A DNA stretch of 53,887 bases from Glaciihabitans sp. dw_435 (GCF_018449675.1 NZ_JAAVUZ010000014.1:1-53887); one strand, 5' to 3'. Counted from the stretch's first letter, positions 12,489 to 21,498 are shown. The notes: generated by a model from the letters alone, not told the origin. Program-made: numbers and translations.

Positions 12489-12535
12489 TACCGCCCGGGT
12501 GCTCGGTTTTCCCAATCGAACAAACCCGGGCGGTA
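12489..12535 (-). terminator. Hairpin after pheT
   Basis: A perfect 12-bp inverted repeat (TACCGCCCGGGT with its complement) around a 23-nt loop begins 4 nt after the pheT stop codon. There is no run of U after it, so it is a stem-only terminator or a transcript-end stabiliser. Confidence 0.55.
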
Positions 12536-12539
12536 TCGG

Positions 12540-15047
12540 CTACTCGCGCAGGGTCGCTCCGAAGCGCCCGGCGGCGAGGGCGAGCCCTGCCAGTTTGGCC
12601 GCCGTTGCTTCGTCGGCCGTCAGCGTGCGGTCGGGTGCGCGGAAGCGCAGGGCGAAGGTCAGCGACTTCGCGTCATCCGCCACTCCCTGTCCCCGGTAGT
12701 CATCGACGAGGACGATGTGCTCGAGCAGGTCGCCGGCACCCTCGCGCACGGCGGCGAGGACGTCACCGGCGGCAACGCCGACACCAACGACGAGGGACAG
12801 GTCCTGGGTTGCCGCGGGCATGCTCACGATGGGGGTCGGGGTGACCTCCGGGGTGGCGAGTTCGATGAGCGCGTCGAGGTCGAGCTCGACGACACCGACG
12901 ACGCGGGGAAGGTCGAGCTCGTCGGCAAGCGCCGGCAGCAACTCGCCGGCGAAACCGACGGAGCGGTCCCCGACCCAGATCTCTGCGGTGCGCCCCGGGT
13001 GCATCGCCTGGTGGGAGCCCGTCGCCACGCGCACCGGTACCGCGAGCACGAACGCGACCTCGGACACCACGGCGAGGGCATCGGCGATGCCGCTGGCCAC
13101 GGCGAGTTGTCCCGGCTGCTTGGTGATCGTGTCGCCGATGAACACGGCGGCGATGTGACGCGGCTGCGGCGGGATGCCCGCGTTCAGCTGCGCGAGCACC
13201 TCGTCGGACGGGCGCGCGGCACCGAACGGAAGCGGCCCGCTGCCGTAGGTCTCGCCGGCAACGGGAAGGAACACGGCGCCGATTTCGTAGACAGCGAGGT
13301 CGGTGAGGCCGCGCGAGAGGTTCCGGCGGGAAATGTCGAGCAGCCCGGGCAGCAGCGACGTTCGCATGACGGCGGCCTCGGAATCCAGCGGGTTCGCGAG
13401 CCTGATCGCCGGCACTCCCCCTGCTACGGGCGAACCGAAGCGATCGGACGCCTTCGTCGACAGGAACGGGTAGGCAAGCACCTCGGTGAGGCCCGACGCG
13501 GCGAGGGCGGATGCCACGGAGCGGCGCAGCAGTTGCGAGCGGGTCAGCCCACGCCCGGGAGGAGCGACGGGCAACACGGACGGAATGCGGTCGTACCCGA
13601 TGATGCGGGCGACTTCCTCGGCGAGAGTCGCCTTGTCGGTGAGGTCGGGGCGCCAGGTCGGCGGGGTCACCACGTGGCCGCCGTCGGCAGCGTCGACGGT
13701 GGTGCCGATCTCGGCGAGGGAGGAGACAACCTCGTCGGTGGTGTAACCGACACCGATCAGCGCGGCGACGTATCCGTCGGGCAGGAAGATCGGGCGTGGC
13801 GCGACGGAGTTGTCGAGGGATGACCCGAGCTCATCGAGCTCGCCCCCGGCGAGTTCCAGCAGCAGCTGCACGACGCGAGCCGCGGCGGCGGGCGCCACCT
13901 TGGGATCGACACCACGCTCGAACCGCTTGGATGCCTCGCTCGGCAGCTTGTGACGGCGCGCGGAGCGGGCGATGGTCGTCGGGTCGAAGCCGGCGGCCTC
14001 GATGAGCACGTTGGTGGTGGTGTCGCCGATTTCGGTGGCGGCACCGCCCATGACACCGGCGAGGCCGATGGCGCCGGAGTCGTCCGCGATGAGCAGGTCC
14101 TCCGGGTGCAGCTTTCGCGTCTGGTCGTCGAGGGTCACGAGGGTCTCGCCCGGGAGGGCACGGCGAACCGTGATCCCGCCGGTGAGCTTGTCCAGGTCGT
14201 AGCCGTGGATCGGCTGCCCCAGTTCCCACATCACGTAGTTCGTGATGTCGACAATGAGGGAGATGGAACGGATGCCCGCGAGTCCGAGACGCGAGATCAT
14301 CCAGGGAGGGGTCGGCCGCGAGGCATCCACTCCCCGCACGACACGGGTGACGAAGACACTCGCGCCAACGCGGTCGCGCACGGGCGCCGTGTCGTCGATG
14401 GTCACGGCGAACCCGGTGGCCGGCGCAGCAAGGATCGGCTCGAGCTCGGGTGAGAGTGCGGGGTCGTGGAACGTGGCCCCCGTCGAGTGCGAGTACTCAC
14501 GGGCGACGCCGCGCATGGAGAAGGCGTAGCCGCGGTCGGGCGTCACGTTGATCTCGACCGCGAAGTCGTCGAGGCCGAGCAGGGCGATGGCGTCCTCGCC
14601 GGGAGCGGGGTCGAGACCGAGGGAGGCGAGACGGAGGATTCCGTCGTGCTCCTCCCCCATGCCGAGCTCACGCGCGGACGCGATCATGCCGTCGGAGACG
14701 TGGCCGTAGGTCTTGCGCGCGGCGATGGGGAACGGGCCGGGCAACATGGCGCCGGGAAGGGACACCACGACCTTGTCGCCGACGACGAAGTTGTGCGCTC
14801 CGCAGACGATTCCGCGGGGCTCTGCTTCGCCGACGTCGACCTGGCACCAGTTGATGGTCTTGCCGTTGCTCTGCGGCTCGGGAACGAACTCGAGTACCTG
14901 GCCGACAACGACCGGTCCGGTCACGCCGAACGTGTGAATGTCTTCCTCTTCGAAGCCGACCTTCACGAGGTCCGCGAGAATTTCCTCTGCCGTGGCATCC
15001 GGGGCCACTGCGACATAGTCGCGAAGCCACTTGACGGGGACGCGCAT
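12540..15047 (-). CDS. pheT: Phenylalanyl-tRNA synthetase beta subunit
   Basis: Large subunit of the alpha2-beta2 enzyme that charges tRNA-Phe. The 835-residue protein has the expected order: N-terminal helical segment, EMAP-type tRNA-binding domain (about 40-155), B3/B4 editing domain (about 215-370), B5 domains, a degenerate class II core, and a C-terminal anticodon-binding FDX-ACB domain (last 95 residues). The ATG overlaps the pheS stop by one base (TGATG). A strong stem follows the stop codon. Confidence 0.97.
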   Translation of the reverse strand: MRVPVKWLRDYVAVAPDATAEEILADLVKVGFEEEDIHTFGVTGPVVVGQVLEFVPEPQSNGKTINWCQVDVGEAEPRGIVCGAHNFVVGDKVVVSLPGAMLPGPFPIAARKTYGHVSDGMIASARELGMGEEHDGILRLASLGLDPAPGEDAIALLGLDDFAVEINVTPDRGYAFSMRGVAREYSHSTGATFHDPALSPELEPILAAPATGFAVTIDDTAPVRDRVGASVFVTRVVRGVDASRPTPPWMISRLGLAGIRSISLIVDITNYVMWELGQPIHGYDLDKLTGGITVRRALPGETLVTLDDQTRKLHPEDLLIADDSGAIGLAGVMGGAATEIGDTTTNVLIEAAGFDPTTIARSARRHKLPSEASKRFERGVDPKVAPAAAARVVQLLLELAGGELDELGSSLDNSVAPRPIFLPDGYVAALIGVGYTTDEVVSSLAEIGTTVDAADGGHVVTPPTWRPDLTDKATLAEEVARIIGYDRIPSVLPVAPPGRGLTRSQLLRRSVASALAASGLTEVLAYPFLSTKASDRFGSPVAGGVPAIRLANPLDSEAAVMRTSLLPGLLDISRRNLSRGLTDLAVYEIGAVFLPVAGETYGSGPLPFGAARPSDEVLAQLNAGIPPQPRHIAAVFIGDTITKQPGQLAVASGIADALAVVSEVAFVLAVPVRVATGSHQAMHPGRTAEIWVGDRSVGFAGELLPALADELDLPRVVGVVELDLDALIELATPEVTPTPIVSMPAATQDLSLVVGVGVAAGDVLAAVREGAGDLLEHIVLVDDYRGQGVADDAKSLTFALRFRAPDRTLTADEATAAKLAGLALAAGRFGATLRE

Positions 15048-16087
15048 CAGACCACCATTCCAAACTGCTGGCTGAAGCGAATATCGCCCTCGACCATATC
15101 TCTCATGTCGTTCATGTCATTGCGGAACTGTAGGGTGCGTTCGATGCCAACACCGAAGGCGAAGCCCTGGTAGACGTCGGGGTCGATGCCCGCGGCGCGC
15201 AGCACATTGGCGTTGACCATGCCGCATCCGCCCCACTCGACCCAACGTGCGCCACCCTTGGCGTTCGGCTGCCAGACGTCCATCTCGGCGCTGGGCTCCG
15301 TGAACGGGAAGAAGTTCGGGCGCAGGCGAATCTGCGCTCCCTCGCCGAACAGCGAACGTGCGAGGTGCTCGAGCGTGCCACGCAGGTGCGCCATGGTGAG
15401 GCCCTTGTCGATGGCGATGGCCTCGAGCTGGCTGAAGACGGGGGTGTGCGTCGCGTCCAGTTCGTCGGTGCGGAACACGCGTCCGGGCGCGACGACGTAC
15501 ACGGGCAGCTCGCGTCCGAGCAGCGAGCGAATCTGCACGGGAGACGTGTGCGTGCGCAGCACGAGGTGCGAGTCGACAGGCTCCACAAAGAAGGTGTCCT
15601 GCATGGCGCGTGCGGGGTGATCCTCGTCGAAGTTCATTGCGTCGAAGTTGAACCACTCGTTCTCGAGTTCCGGTCCCTCGGCGACCTCCCACCCCATTCC
15701 GATGAAGATGTCGCTCATCTTGTCCATGAGCAGGGAGATCGGATGGCGCGCACCGCCACGCCAGCGCGTGGGAACGGCCGTGACGTCAATGGACTCCGCG
15801 GCAAGACGCGCGGTCTCCTCGGCGATGAGCACTTCTCCCTCGCGGGCGGCGAGTGCCTGGGTGACACGTCCGCGGGCCTGGCCGACCAGCTTGCCGAGCG
15901 CGGCCTTCTGGTCGTTGGGCACCGAGCGCAGGGCGCCGTTCAGCCGGGCGAGCGGCGACGCCTCACCGGTGTGCGCGGTGCGGGCGGCGCGGAGCTCGGC
16001 CGAATCGTTCGCGGCGCCGATCGCGGCGAGGGCGGCATCCACCGCCTGGGCTACGTTTTCGTCTGTGATGACCTGAGGTTCTGACAC
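15047..16087 (-). CDS. pheS: Phenylalanyl-tRNA synthetase alpha subunit
   Basis: Catalytic class II subunit of PheRS. Class II motifs are visible, including [17 protein letters not shown] near residue 178 (motif 2 region) and a C-terminal [13 protein letters not shown] motif 3 at about 312-324. Two starts compete: TTG at 16096 and GTG at 16087. I prefer the GTG, giving [11 protein letters not shown] and 346 residues, because this matches the usual N-terminus and because TAAACT lies 8 nt upstream with no ribosome binding site, fitting a leaderless start. Operon with pheT. Confidence 0.95.
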   Translation of the reverse strand: MSEPQVITDENVAQAVDAALAAIGAANDSAELRAARTAHTGEASPLARLNGALRSVPNDQKAALGKLVGQARGRVTQALAAREGEVLIAEETARLAAESIDVTAVPTRWRGGARHPISLLMDKMSDIFIGMGWEVAEGPELENEWFNFDAMNFDEDHPARAMQDTFFVEPVDSHLVLRTHTSPVQIRSLLGRELPVYVVAPGRVFRTDELDATHTPVFSQLEAIAIDKGLTMAHLRGTLEHLARSLFGEGAQIRLRPNFFPFTEPSAEMDVWQPNAKGGARWVEWGGCGMVNANVLRAAGIDPDVYQGFAFGVGIERTLQFRNDMNDMRDMVEGDIRFSQQFGMVV

Positions 16088-16095
16088 AAGCGTCA

Positions 16096-16101
16096 AGTTT
16101 A
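16096..16101 (-). promoter_or_regulatory. Putative -10 box of pheST
   Basis: TAAACT on the minus strand, 8 nt before the preferred GTG start of pheS; no ribosome binding site is present between them. Confidence 0.4.
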
Positions 16102-16120
16102 GGGCGCAACGGGATGCCCC

Positions 16121-16172
16121 GCCCGCCGGTCAGTGCGCGGTGCGTGATCCTTGGCACCCCACCCCGGCGGGC
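16121..16172 (-). terminator. Nested hairpin between RNA methyltransferase gene and pheS
   Basis: A perfect 9-bp repeat (GCCCGCCGG with its complement at 16164-16172) encloses a second stem, GGTGC (16139-16143) with GCACC (16154-16158). It follows the methyltransferase stop codon by 7 nt. No U tract. Confidence 0.45.
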
Positions 16173-16178
16173 TGGTGA

Positions 16179-16979
16179 TCAGTCGCGCTGGGCGAATGCG
16201 CTTTCGTACAGGCAGACGGACGCGGCCGTTGCCAGGTTCATCGATTCTGCGTGACCGTAGATGGGCACCGCGATCGCCCGGTCGGCCAGGGCGAGGTATT
16301 CGTCGCTCAGCCCGCGGGCCTCGTTGCCGAACAGCCACGCGGTTGGGGCAGCCAGCACGCCTTCACGACGTGCCGTCAGCAGGTCGGAACCCTTGATGTC
16401 TGCGGCGACGACCTGCATGCCCGCGGACTTGATGCGCTCGAGGGCGACCTCGAGGTCCGCGGCGATTGCCACGGGAAGGTGGAAGAGGGAACCGGTGGTG
16501 GCGCGCACAACCTTGGGGTTGTAGAGATCCACGCTGCGACCGGTCAGGATGACGCCGTCCGCTCCGGCCGCGTCGGCGGCACGGATAATCGTGCCCGCGT
16601 TGCCGGGATCGCGTACTTCTTCGAGGATGGCGATCAGCTTCGGGCCATCCGACAAAATGTCCTTGATGGACGTCGGGAACTGGTGCACCACCGCGACGAT
16701 TCCCTGCGGGGTGACCGTGTCGGCCATGCTCTCGAGCACGGCTTCGGTGACGAACTCCACATCAACACCCGCATCAATGGCGACCTGCGCGATGTCGGTA
16801 TAGCGGTCGAGGGCGGTGGGAGTCGCGTACAACTCCACCATCAGTTCTGGGCGGAAGGTCAGGGCCTCAGCAACGGCCTGGGGTCCCTCGAGGAGGAAGA
16901 GGCCGGTCTGTGCTCGGGCATCACGCTTAGCTAGCTTCGCGACGCCACGAACACGCGGCGAACGCGGGTTGTCAATCAT
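16179..16979 (-). CDS. TrmH/SpoU-family RNA 2'-O-methyltransferase
   Basis: Probably methylates a ribose in rRNA or tRNA using S-adenosylmethionine. The 266-residue protein has an N-terminal L30e-like substrate-binding domain (about 1-100) and a C-terminal SPOUT knot with the three family motifs: LEEVRDPGNAGTIIRAADA near 141-159, LFGNEARGLS near 214-223 and MNLATAASVCLYE near 245-257. The ATG at 16979 is preferred over a GTG two codons upstream because TAAGCT lies 6 nt before it, a leaderless arrangement. Exact target nucleotide cannot be assigned. It sits between rplT and pheS, as in other actinobacteria. Confidence 0.92.
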   Translation of the reverse strand: MIDNPRSPRVRGVAKLAKRDARAQTGLFLLEGPQAVAEALTFRPELMVELYATPTALDRYTDIAQVAIDAGVDVEFVTEAVLESMADTVTPQGIVAVVHQFPTSIKDILSDGPKLIAILEEVRDPGNAGTIIRAADAAGADGVILTGRSVDLYNPKVVRATTGSLFHLPVAIAADLEVALERIKSAGMQVVAADIKGSDLLTARREGVLAAPTAWLFGNEARGLSDEYLALADRAIAVPIYGHAESMNLATAASVCLYESAFAQRD

Positions 16980-16985
16980 GGGCAC

Positions 16986-16991
16986 AGCTTA
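16986..16991 (-). promoter_or_regulatory. Putative -10 box of the RNA methyltransferase gene
   Basis: TAAGCT on the minus strand, 6 nt before the ATG at 16979, lying after the rplT terminator; no ribosome binding site. Confidence 0.45.
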
Positions 16992-17005
16992 TTGCCGGGA
17001 AACAA

Positions 17006-17042
17006 CGAACGCCCCACCACCACGCGGGTGTTGGGGCGTTCG
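17006..17042 (-). terminator. Terminator of infC-rpmI-rplT
   Basis: A perfect 11-bp stem (CGAACGCCCCA with TGGGGCGTTCG), with additional weaker pairing inside, 15 nt after the rplT stop. On the minus strand the stem is followed by TTGTTT, a modest U-rich tail. Good intrinsic terminator. Confidence 0.8.
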
Positions 17043-17057
17043 ATGAGGAAAAAATGC

Positions 17058-17444
17058 TTACGCAACAACCTTGGGGGCTGAGGTGTCTGCCGGCAGTGCT
17101 GCCTTGGCCGTCGCGACGATGGCCGCGAAGGTTGCGGGCTCGGTGATCGCGAGGTCAGCCAGGATGCGACGGTCGACCTCGATGCCAGCCAGGTTCAAGC
17201 CCTGGATGAAACGGTTGTAGGTCAGGCCGTTTGCACGGGACGCAGCGTTGATGCGCTGGATCCACAGGCGACGGAAGTCACCCTTGCGGGCGCGACGGTC
17301 ACGGTATGCGTAAACGAGGGAGTGGGTGACCTGCTCCTTGGCCTTACGGTACAGACGCGAACGCTGGCCGCGGTAACCCGAGGCGCGTTCGAGGATTACG
17401 CGACGCTTCTTGTGAGCGTTTACCGCTCTTTTTACTCTTGCCAT
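17058..17444 (-). CDS. rplT: 50S ribosomal protein L20
   Basis: Binds 23S rRNA early in large-subunit assembly. 128 residues, with the family N-terminus [15 protein letters not shown] and the basic helical stretch [15 protein letters not shown], then the globular end [21 protein letters not shown]. Last gene of infC-rpmI-rplT, 19 nt after rpmI, and followed by a clear terminator. In other bacteria L20 or IF3 controls the operon; no L20-binding structure could be confirmed here. Confidence 0.98.
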   Translation of the reverse strand: MARVKRAVNAHKKRRVILERASGYRGQRSRLYRKAKEQVTHSLVYAYRDRRARKGDFRRLWIQRINAASRANGLTYNRFIQGLNLAGIEVDRRILADLAITEPATFAAIVATAKAALPADTSAPKVVA

Positions 17445-17463
17445 GATCTAAGTCCTGAGTCCC

Positions 17464-17667
17464 TTACTTGCCGTACTTGCCGAGAAGCTTCTTGATGGTC
17501 TTGGCATCGGCGGGAGCCAGTACCTGTTCCGCGTTGAGGCGGCGGGTGAGCTCGGAGGACTTCTTCTCCAAGTTGTGTCGCATTCCCGCGCCCTGCTTCA
17601 TGATCTTGCCCGAGCCGGTCACCTTGAATCGCTTCTTGGCGCCCGAGTGGGTCTTCTGCTTAGGCAT
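17464..17667 (-). CDS. rpmI: 50S ribosomal protein L35
   Basis: Small 67-residue basic protein of the large ribosomal subunit with the usual [21 protein letters not shown] start and a C-terminal [12 protein letters not shown]. The ATG lies inside the 3' end of infC (8-nt overlap), so its translation is likely coupled to that of IF3. Confidence 0.98.
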   Translation of the reverse strand: MPKQKTHSGAKKRFKVTGSGKIMKQGAGMRHNLEKKSSELTRRLNAEQVLAPADAKTIKKLLGKYGK

Positions 17668-18304
17668 CTGTTTCCTCTTTCGTTGGTTCGGGATCGGCCG
17701 GTGTCTCGGTCGATGAATCCTGGGGGGCAGCAGCCTCGGTCTTCGCCGGCTTGCTAGCTACGCGACGGGCTTCGGCCTCGGCCTTCGCCTCCGCCTTGTT
17801 CTTGAGCGGGCCGATGACCATGACCATGTTGCGACCGTCGATGGTCGGGTTGGACTCGACCGTGCCGAACTCCGCTACGTCTTCTGCAAAACGCTGCAGG
17901 AGACGAACGCCCTGGTCGGGGCGGGACTGCTCGCGACCGCGGAACAAGATCATTGCCTTGACCTTGTCGCCAGCCTGCAAGAAGCCCTCGGCGCGCTTGC
18001 GCTTGGTCTCGTAGTCGTGCACATCAATCTTCAGACGGAAACGAACCTCCTTGAGGATCGTGTTCGCCTGGTTGCGTCGGGCTTCTTTCGCCTTCTGCGC
18101 CGTTTCGTACTTGAACTTGCCGAAGTCCATGATCTTCGCGACGGGCGGCTTGGAGTTGGGAGCAACCTCAACCAAATCCAGGTCGGCCTCTTGAGCCAAG
18201 CGAAGAGCGTCTTCAATGCGGACTACGCCGACCTGTTCGCCATTGGGGCCAACAAGACGGACCTCCGGAACGCGGATTCGGTCGTTGGTACGGGGATCGC
18301 TGAT
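17660..18304 (-). CDS. infC: Translation initiation factor IF-3, ATC start
   Basis: Binds the 30S subunit and checks start-codon and initiator-tRNA pairing. The 214-residue protein has the IF3 N-terminal domain ([18 protein letters not shown] at its start, continuing to about residue 75) and C-terminal domain ([17 protein letters not shown] and [11 protein letters not shown]), plus a 40-residue acidic/alanine-rich tail common in actinobacteria. No ATG, GTG or TTG exists at the right place: the reading frame opens at ATC (18302-18304) with GAGGAG 6 nt upstream. A TTG 35 codons downstream would remove the first part of the N-domain and was rejected. The non-canonical start implies IF3 autoregulation, as known for the AUU start in Escherichia coli. 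Confidence 0.95.
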   Translation of the reverse strand: MSDPRTNDRIRVPEVRLVGPNGEQVGVVRIEDALRLAQEADLDLVEVAPNSKPPVAKIMDFGKFKYETAQKAKEARRNQANTILKEVRFRLKIDVHDYETKRKRAEGFLQAGDKVKAMILFRGREQSRPDQGVRLLQRFAEDVAEFGTVESNPTIDGRNMVMVIGPLKNKAEAKAEAEARRVASKPAKTEAAAPQDSSTETPADPEPTKEETDA

Positions 18305-18562
18305 GCGTTTCTCCTCTAATTCTTCGTGAGAGCCACGTCCGCCCTGCGGATGCAGTGCGGCGACGAATGAGGAAATTCAGAACCCCGTTGGGGAACCACA
18401 CCCTTGTCTCTACCCTCGAGATCCAGCCGTGACTGGACCGCGTTGGCGGGGTGTAACAACCCGGTAACCTTGAGATGCGGTGAACGGGTGGGAGAATCTC
18501 CACTTTCGTACCAGGGGACACAGTCCTCTGGAGCCGGGTCAACACTAGCAGAGGAAACACGT
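18305..18562. other. Divergent intergenic region infC / DUF1844
   Basis: A 258-bp stretch between two divergent genes. On the plus strand TTGAGA (18470-18475) and GAGAAT (18492-18497), 16 bases apart, could drive the DUF1844 gene. On the minus strand I could not pick a convincing infC promoter. The GAGGAG ribosome binding site of infC is next to its ATC codon. No strong long hairpin was found, only a CCCC/GGGG stem near 18383-18393. Confidence 0.3.
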
Positions 18563-18916
18563 ATGAGCGAGTCCGGGTCCATTTCTGATTTCGACGAGGC
18601 CCGTGACATCGCCGAGGTGCCCGCCATCGAGCTGATCAACACGGTGTCCGTGCACCTCATGAGCGCCGCGGCCGTCAAGCTGGGACTGGGAGACGGGGCG
18701 GATGCATCGGACGAGATCGATCTGGACGAAGCCCGCAAGCTCATCACCGCCCTCGCCGGGCTGGTCACGGCGGCGGCGCCCGAGATCGGCGACCACCACG
18801 CCCGCCCGCTCCGGGATGGGCTGCGGTCGCTGCAGCTCGCTTTCCGGGAAATTTCCACCTTCCCGGATGCTCCCGGCAAGGGTCCCGGCGAGAAGCTCAC
18901 CGGTCCCGTCAACTAG
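18563..18916 (+). CDS. DUF1844 family protein
   Basis: A 117-residue cytoplasmic protein of unknown function. Residues about 24-100 match DUF1844: ELINTVSVHLMSAAAVKLGL, then a helix with DLDEARKLITALAGLV and a C-terminal REISTFP segment. An upstream in-frame start would add 53 residues of non-coding character; the ATG at 18563 preceded by GAGGAAAC is preferred. The family is commonly found beside infC in actinobacteria, so a link to translation is suspected but unproven. Confidence 0.88.
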   Translation: MSESGSISDFDEARDIAEVPAIELINTVSVHLMSAAAVKLGLGDGADASDEIDLDEARKLITALAGLVTAAAPEIGDHHARPLRDGLRSLQLAFREISTFPDAPGKGPGEKLTGPVN

Positions 18917-18930
18917 CGACTGGGAGGGCG

Positions 18931-19911
18931 TCAGCCCGCCGTCGGCTCCGTCGCTGTGAGAAACGCCCGCTCGATGAGGTCGGCGGCGTCGAGCACGGCG
19001 GGATCGGCCGGCCACGTGTGGCCGCCTCCGGTGATGCTGAAGACGTCGATATAACTCCCCTTCGCACACCCGCCGTACAACTCCTCGACGACGGTGCCGT
19101 TCATCGACTTGATTGGATCGGCCGTGCACCCGTCGCGGTCGGTCCAGGCCGTTACCGCCTGCGCGACCGATTCGTTGGTCCACGGTTTCAGCCCGTAGCT
19201 CAGCGCCGGGATCGGATTGCCGCCGTTGTAGGGCACGACCTCATCGGCCGTGCCGTGAATGATCAGAACGGGCATGGTGGAGCCCGACTGGCACGACGTC
19301 ACGTTCAGCGCTCCGGAGACGACGGCAATGCCGGCCACCGAACTTCCCAGGTCACACGCCGCCCGGTAGGCCATCATCCCGCCGTTGGAGAACCCCGCGA
19401 AGTAGATACGGTCTTTGTTCACGTCGTGTTTGGCGGTGAGCTGGGCCATCACCGTCTTCAGGAAACCGATGTCGTCCACATCGTTCTCGACGGCTTTTCC
19501 GCAGCACGAGCCGGCGTTCCAGACGTATGTGTCGGAGGTCTGCGGAGATCCGTCGGGGAACACCGCGATGAACGCCCCGCCCGTCGCGTCGGCGGCGAAA
19601 CTCGTGGAATCGGCGAACATCTGCGCACTGCCACCGGCTCCGTGGAGGGCGATGACCGCGGGGAGCGTTTCCCCCTCCGCGTGCTTGGGGGCGACGACGA
19701 GGAACCTGCGCTTCGCGCCGTCAACCGTCACGGTGAACCAGGAATGGACCGCCGCGACCGTGGCCACGCCCGTCGGTGATGCGCCGGCGCCGGACGTTGG
19801 CGTGCACCCCGTCAGGGCGAGGACAACGCTCGTTACCAACACGGCAACAACGGTGCCGAGACGGACCCGGAGTGGTGGGGTGCGCGGGTTCCGTCGGGCC
19901 GTGTGCGTCAT
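18931..19911 (-). CDS. Secreted lipoprotein esterase, PHB depolymerase (LpqC) type
   Basis: An alpha/beta hydrolase of the polyhydroxybutyrate depolymerase/feruloyl esterase-like family, exported and lipid-anchored. A hydrophobic signal with lipobox LALTGC lies near residues 30-36, followed by a Ser/Thr/Ala/Gly-rich linker. Catalytic features: oxyanion loop HGAGGSAQMF, nucleophile elbow GFSNGG, aspartate in HGTADEVVPYNGG and histidine in GGGHTWP. A disulfide-type pair is likely in NAGSCCGKAV. The ATG at 19911 gives 326 residues, 4 nt after the SseB stop. Natural substrate unknown. Confidence 0.9.
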   Translation of the reverse strand: MTHTARRNPRTPPLRVRLGTVVAVLVTSVVLALTGCTPTSGAGASPTGVATVAAVHSWFTVTVDGAKRRFLVVAPKHAEGETLPAVIALHGAGGSAQMFADSTSFAADATGGAFIAVFPDGSPQTSDTYVWNAGSCCGKAVENDVDDIGFLKTVMAQLTAKHDVNKDRIYFAGFSNGGMMAYRAACDLGSSVAGIAVVSGALNVTSCQSGSTMPVLIIHGTADEVVPYNGGNPIPALSYGLKPWTNESVAQAVTAWTDRDGCTADPIKSMNGTVVEELYGGCAKGSYIDVFSITGGGHTWPADPAVLDAADLIERAFLTATEPTAG

Positions 19912-19915
19912 CGTT

Positions 19916-20671
19916 CTAGTGTGCGGCAGCCAATTGCACGCGGAGGGAGTCCACGCGGTTAGCAATCAAATCGTCATCAGACCAGCGCTGCTGCAGTCGC
20001 GACAGCATCGCGGTGAGGTGCTCCTGGTCGAGACCGTCGGCGAGGGTCAGGTGCACGAGGAGCTCGGATCCGGACAGGCGCGCGTCCGGGTCATCCGGTG
20101 CCAACTGCACAGCCAGCACCGCCGTCTCGGGGCGAGCCGACGCGAGGAACGCGGCAAGAACGTCCTCGTCCAGGTAGCTCGGCTTCCACGGGGCACCCTG
20201 GGCAATGGCCCACAGGGCCGGACGGCGCAGCACGAACTCGGTCGACGAGGTGGGGTCGAGCACCACGAGTTCTGTCTGCTCGCTCGCGGCGGCGAGGGCG
20301 ACCCGCACGGCATCGGCAGGAACCGGTCGGGCCTTAGGATTCCAGGCCGACATTGCCGTCACGGACGTGAAGACCGGGAGCACGTTGCGACCGTCGGGGC
20401 CGGCAACTGTGACGATGGACAGCTCCTGGGACTTATCGATCAGCACGCCGTCTTCGTTACGTCCGGCCTCACCGAGCACGGCGACCAGCGGAATGAGCAA
20501 CCGGGACTCACGGAGGGCGGCGACCACTTCGGCTTCGCCGAGCTCGCGGGAGCGGAAACGACGAAGGGCTTCGATCAACCGTTCGGGAGCAGAGCCGTCG
20601 TCATCGGAGCTCTGGTTGTGGTCGAACGAGCGCCCCTCCCACGGAACGCCTGCGGAGTCGGTGCCGGCCAT
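19916..20671 (-). CDS. SseB-like N-terminal domain protein
   Basis: A 251-residue soluble protein. The region from about residue 45 to 150 resembles the SseB N-terminal domain (LIPLVAVLGE, then ELSIVTVAGPDGRNVLPVFTSVTAMSAW), and the remainder an SseB-type C-terminal part with LTLADGLDQEHLTAMLSRL. Molecular role unknown. The start codon shares one base with the hisA stop (TGATG), so it is translated with the histidine genes. This neighbour relation to priA recurs in actinobacteria as far as I recall. Confidence 0.85.
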   Translation of the reverse strand: MAGTDSAGVPWEGRSFDHNQSSDDDGSAPERLIEALRRFRSRELGEAEVVAALRESRLLIPLVAVLGEAGRNEDGVLIDKSQELSIVTVAGPDGRNVLPVFTSVTAMSAWNPKARPVPADAVRVALAAASEQTELVVLDPTSSTEFVLRRPALWAIAQGAPWKPSYLDEDVLAAFLASARPETAVLAVQLAPDDPDARLSGSELLVHLTLADGLDQEHLTAMLSRLQQRWSDDDLIANRVDSLRVQLAAAH

Positions 20672-21420
20672 CAGTCGCTGGCGACGTCCAGCGCCTGCGC
20701 CAGGGTGAAGGCCTTGGCGTACAGGGCCTTCCCGACGATGGCGCCCTCGAGGCCGAGCGGAACGAGCGCGCGGAGTTCGGCGATGTCGTCCAGGCTGGAG
20801 ATTCCTCCGGACGCGATCACGGGTCGCTCGGTGCGCTCCATCACCTGGCGGAGCAGGTCGAGGTTCGGTCCCTTGAGGGTGCCGTCCTTCGTGACATCCG
20901 TCACCACGTACCGGCAGCAGCCGGCGGCTTCGAGACGGTCCATGACCGCCCAGAGGTCACCGCCGTCCTTTGTCCAGCCGCGGGCGGCAAGCGTCGTGCC
21001 ACGAACGTCGAGTCCGACCGCGATGGCGTCGCCGTACTCGGAGATGACGTGGGCCGCCCATTCGGGGTTTTCGAGAGCTGCGGTTCCGAGGTTGATGCGC
21101 TTGGCGCCGGTCGCCAGTGCCGCCTCGAGGGATGCGTCGTCCCGGATGCCACCGGACAACTCGATGCTGACAGTGCGCGGCGTATTGCGGATGACCTTCT
21201 TGATGACCGCGTGGTTGTTACCGCGACCGAAGGCGGCGTCGAGGTCGACGAGGTGGATCCACTCCGCGCCATCCGCAATCCACTCCGCGGCTGCATCGAC
21301 GGGGTCACCGTAGTTGGTCTCGCTGCCGGCCTCGCCCTGGGTGAGACGCACGGCTTTGCCGTCCGCCACATCGACGGCGGGAAGAAGGGTAAGACCGGGG
21401 GTCTTATTGAACTCGCTCAT
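20671..21420 (-). CDS. hisA: Phosphoribosyl isomerase HisA/PriA
   Basis: Isomerises ProFAR to PRFAR in histidine synthesis. In actinobacteria the same (beta/alpha)8 enzyme, PriA, usually also does the TrpF step of tryptophan synthesis; this second role is inferred from the lineage. 249 residues, with the first catalytic aspartate in [15 protein letters not shown] (D17) and the second phosphate-side region [16 protein letters not shown] near 167-182. AGAGAGA precedes the ATG. Separated from hisH by 78 nt, coupled to the SseB-like gene. Confidence 0.95.
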   Translation of the reverse strand: MSEFNKTPGLTLLPAVDVADGKAVRLTQGEAGSETNYGDPVDAAAEWIADGAEWIHLVDLDAAFGRGNNHAVIKKVIRNTPRTVSIELSGGIRDDASLEAALATGAKRINLGTAALENPEWAAHVISEYGDAIAVGLDVRGTTLAARGWTKDGGDLWAVMDRLEAAGCCRYVVTDVTKDGTLKGPNLDLLRQVMERTERPVIASGGISSLDDIAELRALVPLGLEGAIVGKALYAKAFTLAQALDVASD

Positions 21421-21498
21421 GAACGTTCTCTCTTGGGCCCGATGGGCCTCACACGGTGGTACAAAATGTGCCGGGCTTCCTTGCTCCGGCGGCGGTGC

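Noticed and set aside
12471-13823. 450-codon plus-strand frame opposite pheT
   Set aside because: Shadow of pheT; overlaps the pheT terminator stem.
18197-18199. TTG as start of infC (MAQEAD)
   Set aside because: Would remove the conserved first 35 residues of IF3; the ATC with GAGGAG upstream is far better supported.
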